DNA of 64,000 bases from Phoronis australis (Eukaryota > Phoronida > Phoronidae): positions 2,335,795 to 2,399,794 of the forward strand of contig NMRA01000001.1 in assembly GCA_002633005.1 (NCBI GenBank). Reading direction: 5' to 3'. Below are positions 1 to 13,100 of the stretch, piece after piece (within the stretch, counting starts at the first letter, position 1; each line of letters opens with the position of its first letter). Below the pieces are notes generated by a model. It was not told the origin of the DNA and did not search any database. It saw only the letters and a program-made list of their open reading frames with translations. Both the position numbers and the translations under genes were made by a program.

Positions 1-1711
1 AGGTGAGAGGAAGTGTTCTGTATACGCACGATACTCTCCAAGCGTGTTGACAGGGCCTGTCCTAATGAAAATAGACGGCTTGAGGCCAACCTGTGCCAGT
101 TTCCTACCAATCTCATGACTATCCTGCAATGGATTAAAGCTACTGCTGTTTAGCTTTTCAAAAATGACAGTCATATTTTTGAAGAGGTCTCGTTTTCACC
201 CACGGTATTGAACAAAACCGACAGTAGAAAGGGAGCATATAGCTGATTCAGAAGTTAGCCAAATGAAAACTCGAGTAAAAAAGGTCATGGACATGTTCAA
301 ATTCCCCATTCAATTATGGGGCAAAGTGGCCCTTATCTCAAAAACATGCAGTTTCTGTTCGATGTTGGACAACATTTCAAATCAGATAAGAAAAAAATTC
401 TTGAAAGTTACATAGTTCAGCTTTTTTACATAGTCATAACAGTAACAAAAATTCTTCCTACACTGCATAAAACAAAATAATTATGAACTCACCAGCCCAT
501 TGCAAACAACCTGAACTTTGACAATGTATGGATAACCATAGTATTGTTCCTACAATAATAATTCATAAATAACTAGAATGCAATGAGATACTAGCCAATT
601 TCCGAGAAAGCAGAGTGTTCTAGTCTACCAATTATACCCTATCGACCATCTTTGCGGGAAAAAATTCCAATCCTGCACAATGAGACATTCGGACAATTCA
701 CCTAAAAATGTATAACGTATATCTCAAAATGTCCGTGTTAACGAATGAAACTGTGTTTCGTTCATGTCAATTTGTTCTGCCTTACATACGAGAATTAGAT
801 TTTGAGTCAAGAAATGATACTTCTGTGCTCTCACAAAGATTTGTATGCAGAATACGTTTACCTCATCTCTTCGCAAGTTTTCAGATTACTCGCAAACCAG
901 TAATACCCACACAGGTCACGTATTTTTTGAACCAGTTTTCTTCACTGAATAACTGGCATCAATGGTTCAAAACCTGGAACCCCTGTAATTGATTGCCTTC
1001 AAACCAACTACAGTTGATTCGCAATGAATATGGTTTATAACATTTTTGCTGGCTTATAATATTCCATTTCCAACTACAATGCAAACATATTGCTTTGGTT
1101 ACAGTAAACTTCTGTTTACAATGAACATTTTCGAACATGAAGGTCCCAGGTTGTAATCGACTATAGCAGAAAATGACATGGTATGTAATGCGTAATATGA
1201 ACCACGTGCACAAATAAATGCATTAAACCGTAATAGTTACAACTAAAACTTACTAAAAAGCCACTGAAAATCTGATATGCAATTGACCTATCGCAAACTC
1301 CGCCCCCCTGCGAAATGTCGACAAACAAACAATAAGTTTTAACTGACAACGTGTCGTTTGTCGTGTAAAATGGCGGCTTGAAAACGAAGGTGTGTCAAGA
1401 ATGCTGCTTTCTGATTTGTCACTTAAACTGCCACTCAAAATCCTGGCAATAGGTCAATTATACACTTACAGGTTTGTCTGAATAGCCATTCAGTTTGATG
1501 TTTGTGATGTTATACTGTCTAAGCTCATCAGTCAGATTGATTACTCTGTCCCAGTGAACGTGGTTTGGGTCGGGTTCAACAGGTGCCGCCACACTGCACA
1601 CATCGTAGTTCCACTGACAAGAGCCGGGTGGTTGGTAACAATGCATGGGGCGACTCAAAATCATCACAAACATCACTGGGTGGAACACAAACTTGCCACT
1701 GGTGGGCATCT
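1..1711 (-). CDS. 3' part of an unrecognised minus-strand gene (two exons, partial at the left edge)
   Basis: Two exon-like segments are read on the minus strand. The upstream one is 1711..1470. It has a pyrimidine tract and cag acceptor just above 1711, a perfect GTAAGT donor at 1469..1464, and an open frame of 80 codons. It contains a hydrophobic start (FVFHPVMFVMIL), several Cys/Trp residues and a possible N-glycosylation site (INLT). The next is 123..1, with a cag acceptor at 126..124 and an open frame of 41 codons including KPSIFIRTGPVN and GEYRAYTEHF, running off the window. The first exon ends on a complete codon and the second opens on one, so they join in phase, although another exon could lie in the 1.3-kb intron. 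I do not recognise the family. The mix of hydrophobic stretch, cysteines and glycosylation site suggests a secretory or membrane protein, which is inference only. Confidence 0.45.
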
Positions 1712-2047
1712 CTGAAACGAGGATAGGAAACATTAAATTTAGTGAGCATTTTCAATCAAACCACATAAGGCCACTTCCTATTATTTTTGTAACAGTCGGA
1801 TCGCAAAGAAAGATTGGACAGCAGCCAATCGCAGGATAGCTATAACCCACCACATTAGAGTGAGCATTAAAGAATATATCACGGGTATGTTACTTTTAAA
1901 AGAACAAAATAAGCACTCATGGTTCTCAAATCCATAGAATACTACTATGCGAAGAATTTTAACTCCACTTTTATGATCGTCATTAATCTTTTCACCATGC
2001 ACGATAACCATGAAATATTTCAATTGATGTCACACGAGTTAGGCAAG

Positions 2048-2991
2048 GACTGAGTGAAGCGCGTGACCTTGCACGAGATACTCGGAATTTGTAAGATTTG
2101 TGTCTCTTGGACTTCTCTTCATCAACAGGCGTGATTTTGCATAACTATCTCTAAATGACAACTGGTGAGGCGATCAAACCGCAGCAGATTTTCATGGATT
2201 GTTGACTAAATTGTCTCCAGAGTCAAGGTATGTGGTAATTGTAACTCAGTGTGCATATGCATGTTTCATTTGATGTTATTTGCTGTATTTTGAGATCCAT
2301 GAGTAACTTTATATGGGGTGTAGGCCTACTATCGCCTTGTATGCCAAAGGCATTACACTACAGGGCAATATAATTGCCTAACTCCTGTGCTGCGGGCGTC
2401 CGCGTCAGGTTAATGTGATTCACTAGGTAGTGACCACCATCTCTAAGACATTCACAGCCTCCTAAGATGTCCTTCTATGCGCAAAAGGTACTTATAACAA
2501 CGCGACTTCGATGTTTTAATCACTGTGATGCATAATTCGCCGAAAAGCTTCTGGCGTATGATGCTCCAATACTAGGAGCTTCACTGTCTCTACTGCCAGC
2601 TACACAGTCACTAGGCAATTACATCACTCTGGATGTCACAGGCATATGCAGGGGCAATGTACATCCCCACAAAAAGTTAGAAATTTCAAAATACAGGAAA
2701 TAAAATCAAATGAAATATGCATATATGCACATTTGGTTATAATTTAATATAATTAATATATACCAGTCTGGAGATGATTCAGTCAAGATAATTTGAACAA
2801 ATCGATGAAGATCTGTCACAGTTTGCTCGAGTTTCCCTTACCGGGTGCCATTTTGAGGAAGTTATGTGAAATCACGCATGTTGACGAGTAAAAAGTCCAA
2901 GGCAGGGACACAAATTTCACCTGATTTGGCTGATATCTTCTCATGCTATTTTGCAATTGTCACGCGCCAGCGTCATGTGCTTCGCTCAGTC
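2048..2991. repeat. Foldback element with about 240-300 bp inverted arms
   Basis: The segment 2048-2285 is the imperfect reverse complement of 2690-2991. Shared landmarks are GACTGAG-GAAGC, GGAC with CGTCAA, the TTTCATTTGAT block and TGTATTTTG. The arms flank a roughly 400-bp centre. A second copy of the right arm lies at 38247-38548. No clear target duplication was seen, so the ends are approximate. It is a nonautonomous DNA element or a fragment of one. Confidence 0.7.
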
Positions 2992-3300
2992 TCGCGCTAC
3001 TACCTAAAATACACGGGACGAAATTCGTACAGAAAGTGATGGGAAGTATTGTAGTCCCTTACTGGCCAACCGAGGGGTTACGTGTTGCCCATGTCTACTA
3101 CAGTCTACACTACTACAGACAGGTAGAGATGTAGGCAATGACCATCGCCTCTGTTGGCCCGACCAGAGGCGATGCAGCTCCTATAGGCGCTCCATACGCC
3201 GGAAGCTTTTCGGAGAATTATGCCTCGCACCGACTAAAACATCAAAGTCATGTTGTTATAAATACCTTTTGCGCAAGGCTTAGGAGGTTGTCGATGTGTC
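2452..3300. repeat. Second inverted pair interleaved with the foldback
   Basis: 2452-2580 is the reverse complement of 3176-3300. Both carry AGCTCCTA, ATACGCC-GAAGCTTTTCGG, GAATTATGC, AAAACATC and ACCTTTTGCGCA, with about 80% identity by eye. Because one arm sits inside the centre of the 2048-2991 element and the other outside it, at least two insertions have been layered here. Confidence 0.65.
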
Positions 3301-3664
3301 TAATTCCTTCCAACTCGAACAAATACTTCCGTTATTGAACCTTTTTGTTCGAGCAGTCACTCATTAGCTTCCTGGTTCAGCTGACGTCTCTATTTTGTGC
3401 GTGACCCGTGTTTGGCGGTCCGTTAACCGTGTTTCCTTTTGAATATGAGTCCGTGTCCCGTGTATTTGGGTGCGTGGATCATGTTTTGTGAGTCCGTTCC
3501 TGTGTTTGTGAGTCAGTGGACAGTGTTTGCAGGTCCGTGAGTCGTGTTCATGCGTCCGTGCCCCGTGTTTATGAGTCCGTTGACCGTGTAGTTTAGGTAC
3601 CTTGTAGCTGCATCGCCTCTGCCTCTGGTCGGGCCAACAGTAGAGACGGTCGCGGTGGTCATTG
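3136..3664. mobile_element. Short element with palindromic terminal inverted repeats
   Basis: The left end (3136-3178) begins CAATGACCATCGCCTCTG and recurs in reverse complement at 3605-3664. The left copy is itself a hairpin: CATCGCCTCTG, a 10-nt loop, then CAGAGGCGATG (3143-3174). The interior holds the 22-bp minisatellite. No target duplication is obvious. The class is unassigned. Confidence 0.55.
3408..3591. repeat. 22-bp degenerate minisatellite (about 8 copies)
   Basis: Successive units begin GTGTTT and continue with a gGTCCGTG core followed by CC or TC. Copies vary by substitutions and small insertions, so the array is old. Confidence 0.7.
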
Positions 3665-4080
3665 ACATTGTCTGCTGATTCACGAAAGCATGTCTACACC
3701 ATTACCATAGTAATCAAGATTGCACATTCATGAACAGAAATGTGATATTTTATACTGTAAAGTGTCGGATAGCAGACTGGCTTAATGCTGGAATGAGTGC
3801 GCACTTAAAAAATACAAACCTTCTGCTATCGTCTGCAATCAAATCTCCCACCACAAAACATAAAGGTCACACGAGTGACCTATTTCTGAAAAACTCTTTA
3901 CACCAGATCCAAACTACTGTATCAAAGTATAGTAAATATTTTTTAATGTTTATAAATGTACCATTTTAATTATAAATATTAGTTAAAATTAATTTAAGGA
4001 TAAAATATTACAAATGTTTAAGTATAAAGTAATAAATGTATTATTGTCATGTACCTTCAAGAGTTCTCTTTAGAGACAGT

Positions 4081-4185
4081 CCACTTCCGGCTCCGGCTTT
4101 GCGACTCGCGTGTTCTAGAAAAATCTTTGTTTTCCTCTAAACTTAGGTAGCAAAGTCTGTGTAAAGTGGGCTGTCTTTACTGAAA
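4081..4185 (+). promoter_or_regulatory. Candidate AHSA1 promoter / 5' UTR with ETS-like and HSE-like sites
   Basis: Just upstream of the AHSA1 start lies CCACTTCCGG (4081-4090), an ETS-family core typical of housekeeping promoters. It is followed by TTCTAGAA (4113-4120), two inverted nGAAn units as in a minimal heat-shock element. The third HSE unit is imperfect. No TATA box is evident. AHSA1 is known to be stress-inducible in other animals, so an HSF site is plausible, but function here is inferred from motif and position only. Confidence 0.35.
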
Positions 4186-7100
4186 ATGGCTAAATGGGGT
4201 GAAGGAGACCCAAGATGGATAGTAGAAGAGCGGGCTGACGCCACAAACGTGAATAATTGGCATTGGTGAGTTATAGATTGCCCCGTTTCTGTTCACGGAC
4301 ACGGTGTAGCCAGTCGTCAGCTGTAAATGAAGACTGTCGTCAAAATACAGCTAGGTACCTCTGTAGACCCCGAAATTGCAAACAGCCATGGTAGTTCTGC
4401 TCGTCACCTCGCCGTGAAACTTTTATCAACATGTATAGCTAAAGACTGGATGGGGTGCATGCAAAATCTGGGAATCATCCAACACTCACCTTGTCTGTTA
4501 GAGCCATGCAAAAACATCATTTTCTTGCGTAACTCGTCACCTATTCTAACACTGAAAGGTATGTCATTGTTTTGAAAAAAGTACACTCTCGTCACGCGCA
4601 CGCGCCATTTCCTAAATTTTTGCGACATCTCTCGGGAGATGATGGTATGTAGTAAATTCCAAAGTGTCTTACCTTACATCTTAGTTGTCCGTGGTCGAGC
4701 TCAATAGTTTTGCTTAGGTGTGTGGTCTGGATATCGAATGCCGCTCTGCATCCAAATATGTGTATCGGCCGCAGGGCCGCTTAATTAATATTCATGATGC
4801 ACCCTCATTGGCCATTACGGGCATATGGGCCGGACAGCCAACGACGAACAACAGTCGTCTTCCGATGCCGATAGAGGGTGCGCGCAGCTGAAGGCCAGCG
4901 CAGCAGTGAGACCAGTCAAATAACATCTCACTACAGATAGCTTGGCAGCAGCAAAATTTCTTCTGAAATTTGTTTTTTCGGTCTCAAAATTCTAAAAACT
5001 TATAATGAAATGAAACCAGTTCCGATAATTTGTTGTGACGTGTACGCAACCTGATTGAAGAATCGGCGAAAAAAGAAACTGGCCAATAGGGGACGCAACA
5101 TTTCATGGCGCCGAAAGCCGTCGCTAAAGATCGCTCAACAACTTTAGCGGCAGAATAACAGTAGAACGCCATTTTTTCCAACATCGTTAAATAATCTAAT
5201 TTACTCATGGAAGGCTGTAGTTTTTAATGACACTATTTTTTTGTCATATTTTATCTTTACCACTTTTTTACCCAAATCGGTGCAAAGCTGTATATTTAGT
5301 ATACAGCTTTTTACCAAGGCTATTCACGGTGTTGTCCCAACTTCTGAACTGCCATAGCAATGGCATGTGCACTGGTCGGAAATGGCGGTCCCTGTGAACC
5401 AGGCCGTCACTGAATAACAGGACCGTTACTTAATATGCCGAAACGGTTAAATGAATCAGTTAACTGCCATAAACATAGATGGTGACCACTGTCTCTAGCT
5501 GGCATTTAGAGACATTGAAGCTCCTATAGGAGCATGGAGTTGGCAAAGGGCACAAAAAATGCCGTGCCTACAAACATCGAATTGTCTTGGGGGACACACA
5601 ATTTTTTCATGCCTATAGATATGGCGTGAGTGGCACACTGTTGGCGTGGGGCATGTAAAAAGTTTTGTGTCTGGAGGCTGGAGACACAGAGTGGCCTAGG
5701 CCGCTTGGAAAGCAAAAATTGTTTGTTTGCTGCGCTACAAAAACATTGTCGTTGTTGGCTACCTTAATGAGCCTCAACTATCATTAAAAGGTTTGATGTT
5801 GTCAACAACATGGAAAGTCGGAACAGAAAACAACCCTATAGGGCTAGGCTACTTCGAAAAATGAGTCATGTGCGCTACCAAAATTTATCTGACGGCACCT
5901 GGATACATCTTTACTAAAATTAACAATTGAAGCCATTCTAAGATAAATATATCAGAAGTTAACAAAATTAATATGATGATGAGTGCTTATTTTTTTGATT
6001 TCTACCTTAATACTCAGAATTGTAGTATTGGACTTGTAAAAAACAGTGACATTTTCTGACTACATAACTTGGGCAACATGGCTTCATCTACTGGTATTGT
6101 CATTCCATTGCTACATACATAGAATTATAGAAATTTACTACTCTTGTTTAAGCAACTGATACATAGGTTTGGGGGTAGTATTTGGATAGGTGGGTCCTTG
6201 ATTTAATGTTGATTTAAGACTTCGTTTCTACCACTGAATAACTCGTTATTCACGTGTCAAGTAGATTTCTCGAAAACAAAAACAAATTCATAATACCTTT
6301 AGACTGGTATCATGTAGAAGAGCAAAATACTCCTCAATTTTTGCACAACTGCTTATGAAAGGAATAGATATTGGCACCTGCCTCCATTTTAAAATCATCT
6401 TCACTGGTTTTGAGCTCAAGCATTAGGTGAATAATCTTCGATCTTAGAAAATTGTTATGGTAGGGAGAAATGAAAACACAAGGGATACTAGAACTAGCAA
6501 CCATAGTGTCCCTTGCCAACTCCACGTTTAGGGATGCAACTTTCCATGTCGACTAATTCCATGTTGCGTATGATTCCTTCCTTCTTACTCTTAGTTCCTT
6601 GGTTGATTGGTCATTGTTTTACAGGACTGAGAAAAATGCTACGGCGTGGTCTAAAGATAAACTGAAAGAGCTTCTGACTGGATTGAAGATTGAAGACGAT
6701 GAGGGTATGGGCAGTGGTTCGAGTTAGTCGTCCTTGAGAAGACACTCTGAATTCTGAAACTGCTTTAAAATCTCCCCGTTCCCCTTGTCAGGTCCAAAAA
6801 TTACCCTGAAGTGATTAAAATGTTCTCAAATCATTAAATAATTCCACTCGAGGTTAGAAGCACTTGTAACTCACACAGGCAACGATTCGAAGCCGCACAA
6901 AACATTAGTTTTTGCTAGATGAGGCAGAGCCAAAGAGGGGGGTGACGGGTTAAGGGAGGGTACTGGCAATGACAGGGGACTGACAAATTACTCCTCTCAG
7001 AAGGCCTAGACACCTTCCCCTCCGGTGAATGACGGCCCTGCAGGCTCATTAAGAGAACCTCTTCTTCCACTGAATAAAAGGTTGTTATTCACTGATTGCC

Positions 7101-10100
7101 TGGTTCTCAAAATCAAAGACTGCTATATTTGACTGTTACCGAGGTATGTTGAAATGTCTTAATTTGCAACGAAATTTTAACCTATTGCAGGTTGAAACAA
7201 CTTGAGCAATATTGTCATTAGGTTAGCTGTTCTAAGTTTGAGAATCCTGTGTCATATGTTTTTCGATTGTTTATTTTTGGTTAGGCTTACAAAAAGCACA
7301 AATTTACAACACTCTAATCAGGCACTTGCATAATTTCCTCTCTCATCATATGGGCAATAGTCACTTGCAGGGGTCCCTTGAGAACCAGTTCTGATGCCTG
7401 TTATCATAAGAGAAAACTGGTTATCAAAATGCAGGCCCCCTGTAGTGTCTGTTACCAACTTTCAAAACCATGGTTTTGGTTAAAGTTTTGTCGCGAACAC
7501 ATATTTTTTATACAGCTAATTGTCATACTATATATTGATTTTTGTTGTACTGAGACTGTCAAGTTTGTGTTGGTAATATTTGTCAGAGTGTTGGGAAGAC
7601 GAAGAATACTTCACTGTGATAACTGAACCAATGCCATTCATAATCTCCAACCCTGTATAAGCATAAAGTTAATTTTTTGTCTTCTGTAGGATGTTGCGAA
7701 ATTACAGAAGTGACGAAATGCGAGGGCGAGGCAACAGCAAATAACCGCAAGGCTAAGCTGATCTTCTTTTATGAGTGGGTCATCAAGTGCGATTGGTCAG
7801 GTAAACTTAAGGGTTTTGCTTCGTATGATTGGGCCGATTAACTGGGTCATCTAGTGTAATAAATTATTGTTAAACCGGACTTTTAGGCTTTCTGTAATTT
7901 CATTTAACTTTCTGTTTGACCACTTTGCCAGCGTTGGGATCAAGATTTAGGTATTGAGATTGGGATTTTGTCATAATTTCAATCAAGGCGACTGAGTTTT
8001 GACAAAATTTTGACAAAATTTTTTTGGAAACCTGTATATTCTTTCAAAGTTTGAGACATTTTCTAATGCATGAAATGCTTACTTTTGCTGACTTATTCTC
8101 AGGAAAACTTGCTAATGGTAACACGAAGTACAAAGGAAGTCTAGAGATTCCCAACTTGAGTGACGAGCAGGAACCTAGCGACCTGGACGTAAGTAATTGA
8201 TGTAATCAACTTCAGTTGTAGTGGTATTAGAAATTTGGCTCGTCATTAATGAGTGTCTGATTGTCTAGGACAACTTAAAATCAGTTACTACTAGTTGAAT
8301 TTCTATCTCAAACGCATGCTTGCACTAACTACTTTCTCTCATTTCTTTGCAACTTGTAAATCGCCAAAAGACTTAAAAGTGAATCACTTGCAACCTGACG
8401 GAAGCCCAGTTTCAACCGAATGTTGTGGCTTCAGCCAGTCAATGTCGTAATTTAAAGGAACCAGCTTTGATTTAATGGTCCTCTGTGGTGGCCGTAGGTT
8501 GGTCACTTCGGAACAGCTGTGAAAAAACAAAAAAAATTCGAGGTGAACTCGTTAAAAAATTGCATGTTTTTATGCGTAATGATAATTCCAGTAAATGTTT
8601 GATGTGTTCCTCTCCTGATATGGCATTGGTGAGGCATTTTTTTCTATTCGCCGTCTGCTCTGCACTGCGTTGAAAAGCAACAAAGAGTTCAATAACCAAG
8701 TATTTCAAAACCATTTCTGCCAGTGCCAGTGAGACCTCAGCTTCCAAAGGTGAAAAAAAACAAATAAGTTTTTATACAAGCCCATTTTGGATTCGGGCAG
8801 TCCGAAAGGACAGCCAGTCAAAAAATTAAATGTCAAGACCTGGAACTACATGATTTATTCAGCTTTTCACAAGGCCGGGCTTGGAATTTTCTTGTTTTGT
8901 GTCAGAGGATTTCCTCATTTTTGGTTTCGATTTCCTCTTATTTGATTTCCAGTTTTCTTTTTTTCATCTCTTTATATCATTATTTTGTCGTCATTCATGC
9001 AAAAACGTTTATTTCAGTTAAATTTTACAACTCATGCAATATTTATATCACACAAGTCTATTTATTTGTGCAATGATACATCACTTGGAAAATTGTCCTC
9101 TTTTATTGTGATTGGTCATTCCGAGCCCTGACAAGGTTGAAGTCGAATCTAACCTGGGCTGAGTTTTGTAGGCTGTAAGACAGCTTACACTAGTGGCAAA
9201 TAATCTTCACTTGTAGAACAAACAGTGAATTAATCGCATAGTCCTTGAATTCTATCCCATAATTCAGTGTCTCAGTCGCACCGACCAGTTGCTTCAGTGG
9301 ATGCCATTTTGCTAGGATGGGCTTTTAAGCGCAAGCGAAACACTCACATTTTTCCTTACATGATTTTACGATATCATGCCCTTCTTACTAGAAGCTAGGT
9401 CTACAGAATGCTCTCCTGTTTAAGTCATAGTCGAAGTAGAGTCGTGTGTTTTATTCAACTTTCACTTAGGTTTAAGTTGCTATTTTCTTAATCGCAATGC
9501 CACAAGCTGATATGTCTTCTGGAAAAATGAGTTCAAGTGCTAGTTATTGGTTGTAAAATAGGTTTTGCGCAATCGAGCCTAAGAAGCCATGGGGCTAATA
9601 ATAAGCCCAATCGCCATCTTAAAAGTCCAAACCATTTTCATCAGTTTTAAAATACCATGGGATAAGGTCAGTCGGTTTGTTAAAGCATCTTACAGGCAGA
9701 GTCCAATGTTTTGATGACGTTAACTTTTGAACTGGTCTGAGTGATTCATCTAATCATAAGGTTAATATTAACGAGTAGAGTAATAATTGAGCATTCAAGT
9801 TTATGTTCATGTTTGGATAATTTAAGTCCATTGATTGATGTGTGACTTGGTTGACGTTAGCTAATTTTTTGTATTTACAGGTTGAAGTATCTGTGAAAAG
9901 TGACAAGAGCGACGCGTACGATGTCAAAGAATTTATGAGGAAAAAGGGCACGCCTGTAATACAGGAGAAGTTAGCCATGTACATTTTAGGTCTTAAACAA
10001 GGTGAGGCAATGGCTTGATTTGTTCAGTTTGAGCCAGATGTGAAGCTTTGTCTTTTTGATATTTATGTTTTGATAAAGCTGAGTGTGCAAATTGCAAGCG

Positions 10101-13100
10101 TGTATTACATCTTCAAGAAGTGTTATTTGTGAATGTTGCTTTGTCATTTTAATAGATATGATCTAACTGTTGGCTGAGTTGTTTACATGCATTTGAGTCA
10201 GCACCTAAACTTTCCACTGAGATTAGATCCTGGATGAGTCGAGTTGGACTGGAGAATTACCACGTCAGTCGTGTTAAGTTGTTCTGAGCGGGATATATTG
10301 ACCTGTAGCTCGTTTTCAAAGCTCAGTAACTTTGAGGGTAGCTGAGGCAGTAATAGGGAAGTCATTACAATTGTGACACTTTTCTGGATCATATATAGAG
10401 AACCAATTGTCAGACGGATTTTAATGAAACTTGACTTACAGGTATATGATGACAATGCGCTGGCACCATTTGATTTTCGTACAAATTCAACTGCTACAGC
10501 ACCTCCTAGTGGCCTGTAAAAACATATCATTTTGTATGCACCATGGGTGCATGTTTACGCTCAACCGTTGTTCTTGTTTAAGAAAACTGAAAATGTTGCA
10601 ACTGAATTAAGACTGACCATTTTTCATGTTCAGGCTTAGCGAACATCTTTGCAAGCCCAGTTAATGAATGAACTGCGCGCAAATCATTTTTGACGGTCTT
10701 AGCTAACACTGGGCTTACAGCCTTTGTTAAAACAGGCCCTGAACGACCATTGTTATGGGACAGTAATACAGCTGCTACAAGGTTTATCTTTCTTACAGAA
10801 TATAGCCAAGGAATGATTCTTCCAAGTAAAAAAGCTGTGCCCAAGAACTCTGTAGTGAACTCTTCACCAAAGGTAGGCGCTGATAAAGAATTGCCGAGAT
10901 AATCGTTTGTCACACCTGTGTCATGGAGAATGCTCAATTACGATTTGTTTTATCTCAATGTACTGCTAAAGAGAATATGTACACTTTTGTCTTGAATCTG
11001 AAAAAGAGAAGTCTTGACATATACTCTTTGACAGTCCTTTGTGTTACGTTTTTTAAAAGTGAAGTGTGAACTTGCATTATTGTCTGCATCAGTCCTGTGA
11101 GTTTTAAAAAATTAAGACTTAATTTGCATTTTGGGGCTACCTTTACTTTGTGTTTCCTGGCTTTAGGTTAGTAAACTTCATTTTTTCACTGAAGTCATGA
11201 CTTTCAGCTCAAATTTGTTGTCTGTCATTTACTTAATGAATATGTATGCCACATTGTGACTGTTTAGTGAACTGCATGGTTCCAAAGTATGATGCTGAAA
11301 ACTCCAAATTGAAACACAAATTACTCAAAACATTATTTGAATATGAAATTTGATTTGAATGTTAAGCTTGCAAACTAAAAAGTCAGTTCAGAATACAAAA
11401 CAACGGAGCTGATCTGTATCTCTCCATCGCTATCAGAATAATTATGTTCCTGTTCCTACTGAGCTTAGTGCATGAGAAGTTACATATTCGTAGTTTGAAA
11501 GCTGCTATGAAGTGTTCCGTCAACGATACTGACTCTTGATTTGGACACCTTGACGCAATAAAACTGGTCTCGTCTTCTCTCTTACTCAGATGAGAAGTGA
11601 CTTCTGAGACCTTATTGGTTTTATGGACAAAAATGCATTAGCTTTGTGCAGGGTTATGAAACCACGAAATCTGTTGTGTTCTTGTGATTTTATAGCAAGT
11701 CGCTAATTCTCGCTGTTGTCTGCCAGACATTCGGTAAAATGAAAGCCGGTGACTTTTCCTATAAAATACCCTTGAAATACTCCTCAGTTTACCATGTGGG
11801 ATTTGGCTCAGCGGCAGAATGTTCAGCTATGACTGTGTAGCTAGTGAATTCGATTCCATGATACTGAGAATTTCTGTACAATTTTCTTATCTCACCAAGA
11901 ATGTGCCTTTAAGACAATACTCTGCAAATAAGTCAACTGTCGTGACAAACTTGTTGAACTTGGTCTTGAGTTGTTGGTTGTTTCCAATCTCAAAAATCAC
12001 CCCCAGTCTGAGTTGAGACCAATTTCATAACAGTAAGTGATCTTAAATTAGAATTTATTTTTTTAACAGAAGGCAGATGCAGCTCCAGTGAAATATCCTC
12101 ATACCATTTCAAAGGCGCTTGGTGCAAATGTTGACTGATTAGTAGCCAGAAATCTTGTTTCAAGCTGGTTAATTTTACATGTGGGCCCACGATCACATAA
12201 ACCTTTGCGTGCATAGATTAAGTAGGGAATTTATTTTAGGTAATAAATTGTCACCTAGAAACTTTCATTTACCATTCAAGTATTTCACCGAGTACTAAGT
12301 AAACTGAAAAATCACACTCTGCCTACTACATGACTGTTTTATCAACCATTGCACTATGAATTATTTTTGTGTGTTTTGATTGAAACTTTTGACATGTGGC
12401 GACGTCTACTTTCAGAATGTTGGTAAAGAAACTTTGGCTCAGCCAGTCATTGCCAAATCTGGGAGCATAGGAGTCAAGATACACACAAAAACGTTGAAGG
12501 ATAAGCAAGAATTTAAATGTGAGGCGTCTGATCTTTATATGGCTCTCACAGAAAAAGAGGTACATAAATTTCTCACTGCTTAACAGTTTTTGTTAAAATT
12601 TTAACTAATAGGTGTGTTAATTTATTTTTAAAATGTGTTTATAAGTATTTATTCTAAATGTAAATGTCGGTATTATCTTTACATTGTAATGTATTGTTAT
12701 TAACACCAGTGTCACTTTAATTGCGCCCACGTATTCATAATACATGTCAGTGGATATTGCCGTTTTCTGTGCCTGTTTGTATCAAGGACGAGACGTCGCC
12801 TGAGAATTTGCGGATAGCTCGTCACTTTATGCACCCCCTAACAGTGACAATTTAAATGATTATTTTGGTGCATGCTTACATCCAATTTTCTACCACATCC
12901 AAGATTCCTGGTTTGACTACAATAAATGAGACAGTATTGTTGGTTGTTTAATCACTGCATTAGAGTGATCTTGTCAGACTTGCTGATGCTTTGCTTATTG
13001 AAATCCTGGAAATCTTTCGCATTTCAATTTCAGAGGGTCATGGCCTTTACGCGAGATTCAGTGGACATGGAAGTTGAAAAGGGAGGCCGGTTTATATTGT

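Noticed and set aside
4984-5208. Minus-strand 74-codon frame with KCCVPYWPVS, vaguely THAP-like
   Set aside because: The second zinc-ligand pair and the FPxD motif are missing. Similarity is too weak to call.
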